This document shows positions 35,440-44,522 of a DNA stretch of 64,000 nucleotides, in pieces. Numbering within the stretch: position 1 is the first letter of the stretch; every line of letters starts with the position of its first letter. A program made the position numbers and the translations under genes. The notes below the pieces were generated by a model. It did not search any database and had not been told where the DNA came from. It saw nothing but the letters and a program-made list of their open reading frames with translations. Origin of the DNA: Kitasatospora aureofaciens (GTDB lineage: Bacteria > Actinomycetota > Actinomycetes > Streptomycetales > Streptomycetaceae); the NCBI GenBank assembly GCA_000720845.1, contig JODU01000014.1, positions 133,242-197,241 on the forward strand. Direction: 5' to 3'.

Positions 35440-35949
35440 TCAGCCCACCCGGGCGGCGAACGCCTCGTACGCGCGGGCGTCGAAGAGGACGAAGCGGACC
35501 TCGGTGACCGAGGTCCGTGTGGTCCGCACCGTCTCGACGGCGATGCGCGCCGCGTCGTCCAGCGGCCAGCGGTAGACGCCGGTGGAGATGGCGGGGAAGG
35601 CGACCGTGCGGGCGTCCAACTCGTCGGCGGTGCGCAGGGATTCGCGGTAGCAGGAGGCGAGGAGGCCGGAGCGGTCCTCGGTGGCGCTGTACACCGGGCC
35701 GACCGTGTGGATCACCCAGCGCGCGTCCAGGTCGCCCGCGGTGGTGGCGACCGCGCGGCCGGTGGGCAGGCCCTTGCCGAGGTGGCCCGCGCGCAGCCTG
35801 CGGCACTCCGCCAGGATCGCGGGGCCGCCGCGGCGGTGGATGGCGCCGTCGACGCCGCCTCCGCCGAGGAGGGAGGAGTTGGCGGCGTTGACGATCGCGT
35901 CGGCGCTCTCGCGGGTGATGTCGCCCTGGACGAGGGTGATGCCGGTCAT
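35440..35949 (-). CDS. Macrodomain O-acetyl-ADP-ribose deacetylase
   Basis: A 169-residue stand-alone macrodomain of the YmdB/MacroD type. It has DITRESADAIVNAANSSLLGGGGVDGAIHRRGG, with the binding Asn and GGGGVDGAI loop, and ISTGVYRWPLDDAA near the C-terminus. It hydrolyses O-acetyl-ADP-ribose or mono-ADP-ribose esters; O-acetyl-ADP-ribose is the product of sirtuins such as the one at 18.8 kb. The ATG at 35949 overlaps the stop of the upstream FAD oxidoreductase (ATGA). Confidence 0.9.
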   Translation of the reverse strand: MTGITLVQGDITRESADAIVNAANSSLLGGGGVDGAIHRRGGPAILAECRRLRAGHLGKGLPTGRAVATTAGDLDARWVIHTVGPVYSATEDRSGLLASCYRESLRTADELDARTVAFPAISTGVYRWPLDDAARIAVETVRTTRTSVTEVRFVLFDARAYEAFAARVG

Positions 35950-37355
35950 GTCTGCCTCAGTCGCCGCCAGACGGCCTTCGCGGCGTTGTGCCCCGACATG
36001 CCGTGGACGCCGGGGCCGGGCGGGGTGGCCGACGAGCAGATGAAGACGGCCGGGTGCGGGGTGGAGTACGGGAACAGGGAGAGCTTGGGGCGCAGGAGGA
36101 GTTGCAGGCCGGAGACCGCGCCGGAGGCGATGTCGCCGCCGACGTAGTTGGCGTTGCGGACGGCGAGTTCGGGCGGGCCGGCGGTGGCACGGGCGAGGAC
36201 GCGGTCGCGGAAACCGGGGGCGAAGCGCTCCAGTTGGCGTTCTATGGCGTCGGTGAGGTCGCCGGTCCAGCCGTTGGGCACGTGGCCGTACGCCCAGAAG
36301 ACGTGCTTGCCGGCCGGGGCGCGGGTGGGGTCGGCGACGCTGGGCTGCACGGTGATGAGGAACGGCCGCTCGGGAGCGCGGTCCGTGCCGGAGGCGGCGT
36401 CCAGGGCGGCGCCGATCTCCGCGCTGTCGGCGCCGATCTGCACGGTGCCCGCGCCGCGCGGTGCCTCGGCAGTCCACGGGACGGGTCCGTCCAGCGCGTA
36501 GTCGATCTTGAAGACGCCGGGCCCGTACCGGTAGTTCGCGTAGTGGTTGCCGAGCCCGGCGATGCGGGCCAGGGCCGTGGGCGAGGTGTCGAAGACGTAC
36601 GCTCGCGCGGGCGGCAGGTCGTCCAGGCGCTTGACCTCGTAGTCGGTGTGGACCGTACCGCCGAGGTCCTTCAGGTACGCGGCCAGGGCGTCGGAGATGG
36701 ACTGGGAGCCGCCGCGCGCCACGGGCCAGCCGCGGGCGTGTGCGGCCAGCGCGAAGACCAGGCCTATGGCGCCCGTCGCGAAGCCGCCGAGCGGGGCCAT
36801 GACGTGCGCGACGAGCCCGGCGAAGAGGGTCTTGGCGCGGTCGTCGCGGAAGCGGCGCATCAGCCATGTCGACGGGGGCAGGCCGACCAGTCCGAAGCGG
36901 GCGAGGGTGACCGGGTCGCGGGGCAGCGCGGTGAGCGGCAGGGACATGAAATCCCGGGCCAGGGTGTCCCACTTGGGCAGGAAGCGCTCGACCAGCCTGC
37001 GGTACGGGCCGGCGTCGCGCGCCCCGAAGGACGCGGCCGTCTCGCCCACCGAGCGGGACAGCACGGCGGCCGAGCCGTCGAGGAAGGGGTGCGCCATGGG
37101 CAGATCCGGGTGCAGCCACTCCAGGCCGTACCGCTCCAGGGGGAGGTGGCGGAAGGCGGGGGAATTGATGCCGAGCGGGTGCGCGGCCGAGCACGGGTCG
37201 TGCCGGAAGCCGGGCAGGGTCAGCTCCTCGGTGCGCGCGCCGCCGCCCACGGTGCCCTGCGCCTCGAACACCGCGACCGAGAAGCCGCGGCGGGCCAGCT
37301 CCACCGCCGCGGTCAGCCCGTTCGGCCCCGCACCCACTACGACCGCATCGAGCAT
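35946..37355 (-). CDS. Phytoene-desaturase-like FAD oxidoreductase
   Basis: A 469-residue NAD(P)/FAD-dependent oxidoreductase. The N-terminus holds the dinucleotide motif VVVGAGPNGLTAAVELARRG and AQGTVGGGART. The C-terminus has the SGHNAAKAVWR FAD-binding segment. It resembles the CrtI/pyridine-nucleotide-disulfide oxidoreductase (PYROXD2) family; the substrate is unknown. It starts at ATG 37355 with a GAAGG site, and its stop codon overlaps the macrodomain start. Confidence 0.85.
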   Translation of the reverse strand: MLDAVVVGAGPNGLTAAVELARRGFSVAVFEAQGTVGGGARTEELTLPGFRHDPCSAAHPLGINSPAFRHLPLERYGLEWLHPDLPMAHPFLDGSAAVLSRSVGETAASFGARDAGPYRRLVERFLPKWDTLARDFMSLPLTALPRDPVTLARFGLVGLPPSTWLMRRFRDDRAKTLFAGLVAHVMAPLGGFATGAIGLVFALAAHARGWPVARGGSQSISDALAAYLKDLGGTVHTDYEVKRLDDLPPARAYVFDTSPTALARIAGLGNHYANYRYGPGVFKIDYALDGPVPWTAEAPRGAGTVQIGADSAEIGAALDAASGTDRAPERPFLITVQPSVADPTRAPAGKHVFWAYGHVPNGWTGDLTDAIERQLERFAPGFRDRVLARATAGPPELAVRNANYVGGDIASGAVSGLQLLLRPKLSLFPYSTPHPAVFICSSATPPGPGVHGMSGHNAAKAVWRRLRQT

Positions 37356-37497
37356 CGACGGCACCTTCGGACCCCTTCGTCTGCCGATGGCCACTGGGGA
37401 TCAGGATATGCCCGGGGTCCGACAGCGCGCGGTCGCGGGTGGTCCGGGCCGTGCGCCGGCTGCCGTGTCCGGCCCCCGGCGACGGGGCGGAGGGGGT

Positions 37498-38436
37498 TCA
37501 GGCGGCCGCCGCGGCGCGGAAGGTGCTCGGGCTGAGGCCCTTGTGGCGTTTGAAGGCGGCGCTGAAGCCGAAGGCATCCGCGTAGCCGACGGACCTGGCG
37601 ACCTGGGCGATGCTGAGATCGGTGTCGGTCAGCAGCACCTCGGCGTCGGCCATCCGGCATTCGGTGAGGTAGGCGAGCGGCGGCCGGCCCATCAGCTCGG
37701 TGAAGCGCTTGGCGAACAGCGCCCGCGAGACGCCCGCTCGGCCGGCGAGCGACGCCACCGTCCAGGGCTGGGCGGGCCTGCCGTGGAAGGCCCGCAGCGC
37801 CGGGCCGAGCACCGGGTCGGCCAGCCCGCGGTACCAGCTGGGCGCGTCGGCGCCCGCCTGGTCGAACCAGGTGCGCAGCGTGCACACCAGGGCCCAGTCG
37901 AGGAGCCGGTCCATCAGCGCCTGGGAACCCGCCGAGAGCCGGGCGGCGTCAGCGGCGGCCGTCTCCAGCCAGGCACAGACCTCGGCGTCCTCGCTGACGA
38001 CCAGGACGGGTGGCAGGGTGCGCAGGAGCCGTTCGTGGCGGTGGCCCGAGGCGCGGTAGGCGCCCACGATCAGCGCGGTCGCCCCGTCCGGGTCGGCGCC
38101 CCATCGGATACCGCCGATTTCCTCCGCGGTGCACTCGGCGTCCGTGAAGCACGCGATCTCGTACTCGGCGTGCGGGTGGTCGACCGTGGTGGGCCGGTCG
38201 GCGAGGAGGAACGGTGCCGGGCCGCGCACGACGGCCGTGTCGCCCGCGCCGACCGCCCGTCGGGTGCCGTCGGGCAGCAGCAGCGTGCCGCCGCCGCGCA
38301 GCACGCTGACCATGGTGAGCGGCGCGCCGTCGGTGAAGCGGACGGTCCAGGGCGCCGTCAGGACCGCGTGGCTGACGACTGAGCCCTCGGCCCGGATGCC
38401 GTTCAGCAGCGAACTCAGAGGATCCACGCCGGCCAT
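37498..38436 (-). CDS. AraC-family regulator with cupin sensor domain
   Basis: A 312-residue regulator with an N-terminal AraC_E/cupin_6 domain (TMVSVLRGGGTLLLPDGTRRAVGAGDTAVVRGP). The C-terminal double helix-turn-helix is AGVSRALFAKRFTELMGRPPLAYLTECRM ... ARSVGYADAFGFSAAFKRHKGLSPSTFR. It is divergent from the flavodoxin-fold oxidoreductase gene, with 104 bases between starts, and probably controls it. Confidence 0.88.
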   Translation of the reverse strand: MAGVDPLSSLLNGIRAEGSVVSHAVLTAPWTVRFTDGAPLTMVSVLRGGGTLLLPDGTRRAVGAGDTAVVRGPAPFLLADRPTTVDHPHAEYEIACFTDAECTAEEIGGIRWGADPDGATALIVGAYRASGHRHERLLRTLPPVLVVSEDAEVCAWLETAAADAARLSAGSQALMDRLLDWALVCTLRTWFDQAGADAPSWYRGLADPVLGPALRAFHGRPAQPWTVASLAGRAGVSRALFAKRFTELMGRPPLAYLTECRMADAEVLLTDTDLSIAQVARSVGYADAFGFSAAFKRHKGLSPSTFRAAAAA

Positions 38437-38540
38437 CGTAGACGATGACACATGTTTCTCAGACTTCCTCCCATGGATCATCCAATCTGCCGGAGCTGTA
38501 CTGGACTCGTCGCAACGGACGAGACCAGCCGGGAGACCCC
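38437..38540. promoter_or_regulatory. Divergent promoter region, AraC/oxidoreductase pair
   Basis: 104 bases between two divergent starts. A small inverted repeat CATCG-TAGA-CGATG (38434-38447) overlaps the AraC start codon and might serve autoregulation. The sequence around 38450-38485 is relatively AT-rich for this genome, as expected of promoters, but no -10/-35 pair is convincing. Confidence 0.35.
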
Positions 38541-39221
38541 GTGACGCAGCACAGCAGCAAGCCCAGGACCGCCCTCGTGGTCGTCGCGCACCACCGCGCC
38601 GACTCCCTCACCGCGCACACCGCCCGCCGTACCGCCGACCGGCTGGAGGCCGCCGGATACCGCGTCGACCTGCTCGACCTGCACGCCGAGGGCTTCGACC
38701 CGCGGATGAACGCGGCGGATCAGCCGGACTGGGGCGACCGGGAGAAGGCGTACTCGGACGAGGCGCGGGCCCATATGCGGCGCGTCCTCGACGCCGATGT
38801 GATCGTCGCCGTCTTCCCGGTGTACTGGCAGAGCGTGCCCGCCGTCCTCAAGGGGTGGATCGACCGCGTGTGGAACTACGGCTTCGCCTACGGCCGCAGC
38901 AGACCGCGCCTCGCGGGCAAGCGCATGCTGTGGCTGGGCCTGGCCGGTGCCACCGCGGACGACCCCGTCACCGAGGGGATGCGCTCCCTCCTGGAGGCCA
39001 ACCTCAGCGAGGGCATCGCCTACTACTGCGGCTTCTCCCACTCGGCCGTCGGCCTGCTCACCGACGCCGAGGACCGCCCGCAGCGTGTCGACGCCGAGGG
39101 CAATCTGCGGGTCGGCGACGCGGTCGCGGGCGCCGAGCGCGAGGCGCGGTACGCCGACTTCGACCGCCGTGCGGGGCAGTTCGTGGAGGAGTTCCTCGCC
39201 GCGGAGGTGCCGGCGGCCTGA
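38541..39221 (+). CDS. Flavodoxin-fold NAD(P)H oxidoreductase
   Basis: A 226-residue protein of the NAD(P)H dehydrogenase (quinone)/MdaB-KefF family: an FMN- or FAD-binding flavodoxin-like fold that reduces quinones or azo/nitro compounds by two electrons. Marks are TALVVVAHHRADSLT at the first strand, DVIVAVFPVYWQSVPAVLKGWIDRVWNYGFAY, and a GATADDP loop. The GTG at 38541 has a GGGAG site. The divergent AraC gene suggests induction by a small molecule. Confidence 0.88.
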   Translation: MTQHSSKPRTALVVVAHHRADSLTAHTARRTADRLEAAGYRVDLLDLHAEGFDPRMNAADQPDWGDREKAYSDEARAHMRRVLDADVIVAVFPVYWQSVPAVLKGWIDRVWNYGFAYGRSRPRLAGKRMLWLGLAGATADDPVTEGMRSLLEANLSEGIAYYCGFSHSAVGLLTDAEDRPQRVDAEGNLRVGDAVAGAEREARYADFDRRAGQFVEEFLAAEVPAA

Positions 39222-39258
39222 CGGCGGGCGCCCGCAGAGCGGTGACCTCCCCCGGGGA

Positions 39259-40104
39259 TCAGGCTTCCCCCGCCAGCAGGGCCACCACCCGGCGGGCCGT
39301 GGCCGCGTCGCGGGCGGCGGTGAACGGCAGTTCGTTGCCCCCGGTGATGCGGAAGGGCTCGCCGGTGCGGGTCAGGTGGGTGCCGCCCGCCTCCTCGACC
39401 AGGAGGAGACCGGCCGCGTGGTCCCACGCCGCCTCCCAAGAGAAGGCGGTGGCGTCGGACTCGCGGCGGGCGACGGCCAGGTACTCCAGGCCGGCCGAAC
39501 CGCAGGGCCGGGGGGCCACGCCCGGGGTGCGCAGGGCGAGCAGGTCGCGCTTCTGCTCGTCCGTGGTGTAGTCCGGGTGGGACATGGCCACCCGCAGCTC
39601 GCGGCCGGGCTCGGGCGGCCCCGCGTACAGCCGCTCGCCGTCCAGGAAGGCGCCCCGGCCCCGCACGGCCGTGGCGAGCCGGTCACCGGCGGGGGCGTAG
39701 GTCCAGGAGGCGTGCACGACGCCGCGGTGGGCGAGCGCGACCAGCGTGCAGAAGCCCTCCTCGCCGCGCACGAACTGCCGGGTCCCGTCGACCGGGTCGA
39801 CGATCCACACCGGCGCCTCGCCGCGTATCGCCCCGTACGACGCCGGGTTCGCGTGCACCGCCTCCTCGCCGACCACCACCGAGCCCGGCAGCAGGGCGGC
39901 CAGGACCTCGGTGAGGTACAGCTCGGCCTTGCGGTCGGCGTCCGTCACCAGGTCGTGCGGGCCGGCCTTCTGGTCGACCTCGTGTGCCGCGAGCCGGCGC
40001 CAGCGCGGCATGATCTCCTGCGCGGCCGCCTTGCGGACGGCCTCCTCCACGTCGTCGGTGTGCCGGGCGAGAAACTCGTCGATGGTTTCGTTGTTCTCGA
40101 TCAC
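39259..40104 (-). CDS. Inositol-monophosphatase family phosphatase
   Basis: A 281-residue metal-dependent phosphatase of the FIG superfamily. The motifs are GPHDLVTDADRKAE, VVGEEAVH (metal-binding Glu), WIVDPVDGTRQFVRG (DPxDGT) and AAWDHAAGLLLVEEAGG (WDxAAG). It may act on inositol phosphate, histidinol phosphate or another sugar phosphate. The GTG at 40104 has GGAG close upstream. Confidence 0.88.
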   Translation of the reverse strand: MIENNETIDEFLARHTDDVEEAVRKAAAQEIMPRWRRLAAHEVDQKAGPHDLVTDADRKAELYLTEVLAALLPGSVVVGEEAVHANPASYGAIRGEAPVWIVDPVDGTRQFVRGEEGFCTLVALAHRGVVHASWTYAPAGDRLATAVRGRGAFLDGERLYAGPPEPGRELRVAMSHPDYTTDEQKRDLLALRTPGVAPRPCGSAGLEYLAVARRESDATAFSWEAAWDHAAGLLLVEEAGGTHLTRTGEPFRITGGNELPFTAARDAATARRVVALLAGEA

Positions 40105-40201
40105 GACTCCATGAGAGCACGCGCCACTGACAATCCCCACCCGGGCGGTGTACTCCGGTGGGAATCGGCACGAACATCGGGGGCACGGGCGTGCGTGCCG
40201 G

Positions 40202-42061
40202 TCAGCGGCCCACCGCGTACCCCTGCATGCCGCGCGGGTTCGCCGCCGCCGACAGCACGCCCGTCTCCGGGTCCCGCGCGACGGCGCACAGGCGGCCCTC
40301 CGACCACGCCTCGCCGACCGTCACGTCGTGCCCGCGCCGCCGCAGCTCCTCGACGACCTCCGCCGGCATGCGGGACTCCACGGTGACGGAGCCCGCCCGC
40401 ATGCCGCGCGGGAAGAAGGACCCGGGGAAACTGTCGTTGTGCCAGTTCGGGGCGTCGACGGCGCCCTGGAGGTCGAGGCCGCCGCGCACCCGTGCGCGCA
40501 GCGCCACGGCCAGGAAGAAGTGCGTCTGCCACTGGTCCTGCTGGTCGCCGCCGGGGGTGCCGAAGGCCATGACCGGCACCCCGTCGCGCAGGGCGATGGA
40601 CGGCGTGAGCGTGGTGCGCGGACGGCGGCCCGGCGTGAGCGAGTTGGGCAGGCCCTCCTCCAGCCAGGTCATCTGGAGCCGGGTGCCGAGCGGGAAGCCC
40701 AGTTCGGGCACCACGGGGTTGGACTGGAGCCAGCCGCCGCTGGGCGTGGCCGAGACCATGTTGCCCCAGCGGTCCACGATGTCGAGGTGGCAGGTGTCCC
40801 CGCGGGTCCCCCCGTCCGCGGCGACGTCCGGCTCCCCCGGCACCGGGGACGCCGGGCTCTTGGCGACCGTCGGCTCGCCGACCCCTAGGGCGTCGAGGCC
40901 CTCCCCCTCCACGTCCGCGACGAGCGCGTGCGAGCTGAGCCGCGGGGTGCGCCCGCCCGGATCGCCGGGCCGCAGTTCGAAGGAGGCCTTGTCGCCGACG
41001 AGTTGCCGCCGGGCCGCGTTGTACTCGGGCGACAGCAGGTCGTCGAGCGGCACCCGGTCCGCGCCGTCCGCGTCGCCGTACCAAGCCTCCCGGTCGGCCA
41101 TGGCCAGCTTGCAGCCCTCGACCAGCAGGTGGACGTAGTCGGCGGAGGCGTAGGCGGGCAGTTCGGGCGGGAGCAGCGCCAACTGCTGGAGCAGGACGGG
41201 GCCCTGGCTCCAGGGGCCGGCCTTGCACAGGGTCCAGCCGTTCCAGTCGTACGTCGCCGGCGCCTCGTAGTGGGCCGACCAGCCGGCGAGGTCGGCGGCC
41301 GTCAGGGTGCCGGTGTGGCGTTCGCCGCTGGTGTCCAGGGTGGGCCGCCCGGCCTGCCGTACGAGGGCCTCGGCTATGAATCCGGAGCGCCAGATCTCCC
41401 GCGCCGCGTCGATCTCCGCCTCGCGGCCTCCCGTCCGGTCCGCCGTCCGGCCCGCCGTGCCGGATGCCTCGGCCAGTAGCCGCTTCCAGGTGGCGGCGAG
41501 GGCCGGGTTGCGCAGCAGCTCGCCGGGGCGGGGCGGGCGCCCGTCCGGCAGGTAGACCTCGGCGGAGGACGTCCACTCCGTCTCGAACAGCTCCCGGACG
41601 GTCTCGACGGTCTCCGCGACGCGCTCCACGGGGGCGTGCCCGTGCTCGGCGTAGCCGATGGCGTACTTCAGCACGTCGGCCAGTGACCTGGTGCCGTGGT
41701 CGCGCAGCAGGAGCAGCCAGGCGTCGAAGGCTCCGGGCACGGCCGCGGCGAGCGGTCCGGTGCCGGGCACCAGGCCGAGTCCGAGCCCCCTGTAGTGCGC
41801 GACCGTGGCCCCGGCCGGTGCCACGCCCTGCCCGCACAGCACCCGCACCTCGCCGCCTGCCGGCGCGAGCAGGATCGGCACCTCTCCGGCGGGTCCGTTG
41901 AGGTGCGGCTCGACGACGTGCAGCACGAAGGCCCCGGCCACGGCGGCGTCGTAGGCGTTGCCCCCGTCCTCCAGGACCGCCATGGCCGACTGCGAGGCCA
42001 GCCAGTGGGTGGAGGACACCATGCCGAAGGTGCCCTGGAGGGTGGGACGGGTGGTGAACAT
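40202..42061 (-). CDS. Gamma-glutamyltransferase family protein
   Basis: A 619-residue Ntn-hydrolase that should self-cleave before the Thr in GDTCHLDIVDRWGNMVS, giving large and small subunits. FTTRPTLQGTFGMVSSTHWLASQSAMAVLEDGGNAYDAAVA is the typical N-terminal block and TPSIALRDG...FGTPGGDQQDQW the small-subunit block. No signal peptide is seen, so it is probably cytoplasmic, unlike E. coli GGT. The ATG at 42061 has a GAGAGG site. Confidence 0.9.
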   Translation of the reverse strand: MFTTRPTLQGTFGMVSSTHWLASQSAMAVLEDGGNAYDAAVAGAFVLHVVEPHLNGPAGEVPILLAPAGGEVRVLCGQGVAPAGATVAHYRGLGLGLVPGTGPLAAAVPGAFDAWLLLLRDHGTRSLADVLKYAIGYAEHGHAPVERVAETVETVRELFETEWTSSAEVYLPDGRPPRPGELLRNPALAATWKRLLAEASGTAGRTADRTGGREAEIDAAREIWRSGFIAEALVRQAGRPTLDTSGERHTGTLTAADLAGWSAHYEAPATYDWNGWTLCKAGPWSQGPVLLQQLALLPPELPAYASADYVHLLVEGCKLAMADREAWYGDADGADRVPLDDLLSPEYNAARRQLVGDKASFELRPGDPGGRTPRLSSHALVADVEGEGLDALGVGEPTVAKSPASPVPGEPDVAADGGTRGDTCHLDIVDRWGNMVSATPSGGWLQSNPVVPELGFPLGTRLQMTWLEEGLPNSLTPGRRPRTTLTPSIALRDGVPVMAFGTPGGDQQDQWQTHFFLAVALRARVRGGLDLQGAVDAPNWHNDSFPGSFFPRGMRAGSVTVESRMPAEVVEELRRRGHDVTVGEAWSEGRLCAVARDPETGVLSAAANPRGMQGYAVGR

Positions 42062-42441
42062 AGGACCTCTCACCTCGCTGCTTACGTGTCGCGGCTCAGG
42101 GGTGGGCGCTCGAGACGGGTCCTTCCACGTGTCGGCTGCGACCGCGTTACCGTACTTCGCCGTCTGCATCAGACTGCACTCTCCGTCAGCCTCCGGGCCA
42201 CCCCACCGCTCCCGCGGCCACGCCCTGCGGTCCCGTCGCACCGGCGTTCCCCGTGGCAGCAACCTGCCACCGATTCGGCCTGCTTGGCGCGATGTCGCAG
42301 GTGCCGGTGAGCACGGGAGCCGTCGTGCGGAACTCCTCTTCCGGTTGCGGTCACGCCCACGTCAAACCGGTCGAATCGGCCTTTAGGTTCACCTTGGCGG
42401 GGGCCGGACGGCCACCGCGCAGCGAACACCAGGGAGGACGA
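42062..42441. other. Divergent intergenic region
   Basis: 380 bases between the gamma-glutamyltransferase and the secreted phosphatase genes. I find no gene. TACGGT (minus strand, around 42148-42153) and TAGGTT (plus strand, around 42383) could be -10 elements for the two genes but lack convincing -35 partners. Confidence 0.4.
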
Positions 42442-43080
42442 ATGGCCAGGATTGCGTTCCGGGGACGCGCGGCGGCGACGGTCGCGGCCGCGCTCGTTCT
42501 GGGAGCCACGGGGGCGACCCAGGCGGTGGCCGCTCCGGCGGACGAGAGCCGGTCGACGACGGCCGTACAGGCCCGCGCCGCGGCCGCGGAGGTGGACTAC
42601 GACACCTGGCAGAGCGATGTGCGCAAGGTGTTGGACGAGGCCCGCCCCTACGTCGAGCAGCGGCTGGACGACAGCGCCGGCGAGAAGCCGGCGATCGTCC
42701 TCGACATCGACAACACCTCGCTGGAGACGCACTTCCAGACGCTTCCGCCGACGCCGGCCGTCAAGCCCACGCTCGAACTCGCCCAGTACGCGCACAGCAA
42801 GGGCGCGGCCATATTCTTCGTCACCGCTCGACCCGACCTGATCTCGTGGGTCACGAAGGCGAACCTGGAGGCGGTCGGGTATCCGATCACCGGTCTGTAC
42901 CAGCGGAACATCGGTGACCTCTTCCGTGACACGGCCGAGTTCAAGACGTCGAAGCGGGCGCAGATCGAGGCCGACGGGTACACGATCGTCGCCAACATCG
43001 GGAACAACACGTCGGACCTGACGGGGGGCCACGCGGAGCGGACCTTCAAGCTGCCCGACTACAACGGGGCCCTGGACTGA
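42442..43080 (+). CDS. Secreted HAD-family acid phosphatase (class B like)
   Basis: A 212-residue exported phosphatase. A signal peptide (residues 1-31, ending QAVAA) precedes an HAD domain with the nucleophile motif VLDIDNTSLET (DxDxT) and VTARPD as motif II; DGYTIVANIGNNTSDL forms the C-terminal acidic motif. It resembles plant-type class B acid phosphatases found throughout Streptomyces and releases phosphate outside the cell. The ATG has a GGGAGG site. I take it as the last conserved core gene before the biosynthetic cluster. Confidence 0.88.
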   Translation: MARIAFRGRAAATVAAALVLGATGATQAVAAPADESRSTTAVQARAAAAEVDYDTWQSDVRKVLDEARPYVEQRLDDSAGEKPAIVLDIDNTSLETHFQTLPPTPAVKPTLELAQYAHSKGAAIFFVTARPDLISWVTKANLEAVGYPITGLYQRNIGDLFRDTAEFKTSKRAQIEADGYTIVANIGNNTSDLTGGHAERTFKLPDYNGALD

Positions 43081-43216
43081 CCGGGACTCTCCGACCCCAG
43101 GCGCCTCCGGCCCCTGCCGTACCCGGTGGGCCGGAGGCGTTCACGCGAAGTGAGGCGTTCAAACGATGCCCCGCCGCACAATGCGGTTTTCCGTAATCGT
43201 TTCAGACAGGGGTATT

Positions 43217-43246
43217 TGACGTTACGAAGCTGTCCTGGGTACCGTC
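43217..43246 (+). promoter_or_regulatory. Candidate promoter of the cluster regulator
   Basis: TTGACG (43217-43222) and TACCGT (43241-43246), 18 bases apart, resemble a vegetative Streptomyces promoter. The surrounding sequence is noticeably less GC-rich than the coding DNA. Transcription would start near 43253, giving a leader of about 280 bases. Confidence 0.5.
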
Positions 43247-43260
43247 GAACTAACGGGAGC

Positions 43261-43316
43261 GACACAGGCAACTGTTGACCATCCTTCGGATGGATGTCCA
43301 GTTTGCCGCCTGTGTC
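43261..43316 (+). promoter_or_regulatory. Extended leader hairpin upstream of the regulator
   Basis: GACACAGGC (43261-43269) pairs with GCCTGTGTC (43308-43316). Inside, AACTG (43270-43274) pairs with CAGTT (43299-43303), and CCATCC-TTC-GGATGG (43279-43293) forms a perfect apical hairpin. It would lie just after the inferred transcription start. It may be a regulatory leader structure or, as DNA, an operator. The rest of the 43,081-43,529 gap shows no gene. Confidence 0.5.
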
Positions 43317-43529
43317 TGCCTAGCGGGGGAATGGAGCTCGAAATGCGGGATGTCTGCCGTGTTGCATCTGCAGGCCGTACGCCCCTTCATGGGCCCAGTA
43401 CGGTGTCTCGCTAGGTTATCTCTCTGGCTGTTTGCACGGGTATCACCCCGCGCCCGGATCTTCGCGCCCCACGAAGGCGCCGGAGCAGGGCAGGCGGGAA
43501 CTCCTATTGGTCAAGCTTCAGGGGGAGCT

Positions 43530-44372
43530 GTGCCAAGTAACTCAGTCAATTTCGAGATAGCCAACGATTCTGGATTCACTGCAGAATTCGCGGAATCACG
43601 GCCGTCGAGTGACGAGATAGAGGGCGTGCTGCTACAAGCGCGGAAACTCGTCGAAATCGCCGTCGACCGCCACCGCAACGTCGAGCGCCTGGTCGCCTCG
43701 CTCGAACCGAACGAGAATTCGGTCGGGGTCGCCACGGAGCAGATGATCGCCACCGCCCGTCACCACCTGGCCGTCGTCCTCACCGGAGAGGGCAAGGACG
43801 AGACCTACCAGCTGATCGACCAGCTGGGCCGGGCGAGTGCACGCGGCGTCGGCGTCAAGCTGCTCGGCCGGGTCGGCCTGCTGCGCGACCGCCGCTTCCT
43901 CGAGCACCTCGACAAGTACGCCCCTGGGGTCGAAACCCGCCTGGCCAGGGCTCCGTTACAGGAGGTGGTACTTGCTGACAGCGTTGTCGGCGCCGTGTGG
44001 CTGCGCAATGGCGTCGCCGTCCGTGAGGCGGTGGTCGTCCGGGCCCCGGCCGTCCTGCGCAATCTGCGCACCCTGTTCGCCGTCTCCTGGTCCGGCAGCG
44101 CCGCCCTCGCGGACCACCGGCGCCTGAGCGACCGCTCACGCAGCGCGCTCGGCCGGCGCATCCTCCAGGCGCTCAGCTCGGGGCGGACCGACGAGGCCGC
44201 CGCGCGTGAACTGGGCGTTTCGGTGCGCACGTACCGGCGCAACGTCGCGGAAATTACCCGTGAACTGGGGGCGAGCTCAAGATTTCAGGCGGGCGCACGC
44301 GCCGTGGAGCTCGGCCTCCTTTCGCCCTCCGACGATCTCCTGCCCGCGGCTACCGGCCAGTTGGCGGGGTAA
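43530..44372 (+). CDS. Cluster regulator: PLD-like sensor plus helix-turn-helix, with TTA codon
   Basis: A 280-residue regulator. Residues about 65-190 resemble the phospholipase-D-like sensor fold of TrmB-type regulators (ARHHLAVVLTGEG, ADSVVGAVWLRNG). The C-terminus is a LuxR/TrmB-type helix-turn-helix (SSGRTDEAAARELGVSVRTYRRNVAEI). GTG 43530 has GGGGGAG just upstream; extension to a TTG at 43275 gives sequence without coding character. Codon 143 (43956-43958) is TTA, so translation depends on the rare bldA tRNA, as in many Streptomyces pathway activators. It probably switches on the lipopeptide cluster. Confidence 0.8.
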   Translation: MPSNSVNFEIANDSGFTAEFAESRPSSDEIEGVLLQARKLVEIAVDRHRNVERLVASLEPNENSVGVATEQMIATARHHLAVVLTGEGKDETYQLIDQLGRASARGVGVKLLGRVGLLRDRRFLEHLDKYAPGVETRLARAPLQEVVLADSVVGAVWLRNGVAVREAVVVRAPAVLRNLRTLFAVSWSGSAALADHRRLSDRSRSALGRRILQALSSGRTDEAAARELGVSVRTYRRNVAEITRELGASSRFQAGARAVELGLLSPSDDLLPAATGQLAG

Positions 44373-44522
44373 GAACTTGTCAGGCCGGCCTTTGACAATG
44401 CGGAAAACCTCAGGTCGCTGGCAGCTTGCTGTAGATCTCCTTGTGGTGCGGACGGTCGGGATTGCAGGATCTTCCTGCCTCCCCAAAGGCGTCTCGGCCG
44501 CTATCTGCGAGGAACGGCATCG
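44373..44522 (+). other. Gap between regulator and ABC ATPase
   Basis: 150 bases without a gene. A small perfect hairpin GCAGGA-TCT-TCCTGC (44464-44478) lies 45 bases before the ATPase start. TTGACA (44392-44397) has no matching -10 at 16-19 bases. Confidence 0.4.

Noticed and set aside
43275..43529. N-terminal extension of the cluster regulator to a TTG at 43275
   Set aside because: The stretch lacks Streptomyces codon bias and contains the leader hairpin; GTG 43530 has a proper ribosome site.
44392..44397. TTGACA as a -35 box for the ABC ATPase
   Set aside because: No TANNNT element at 16-19 bases downstream.
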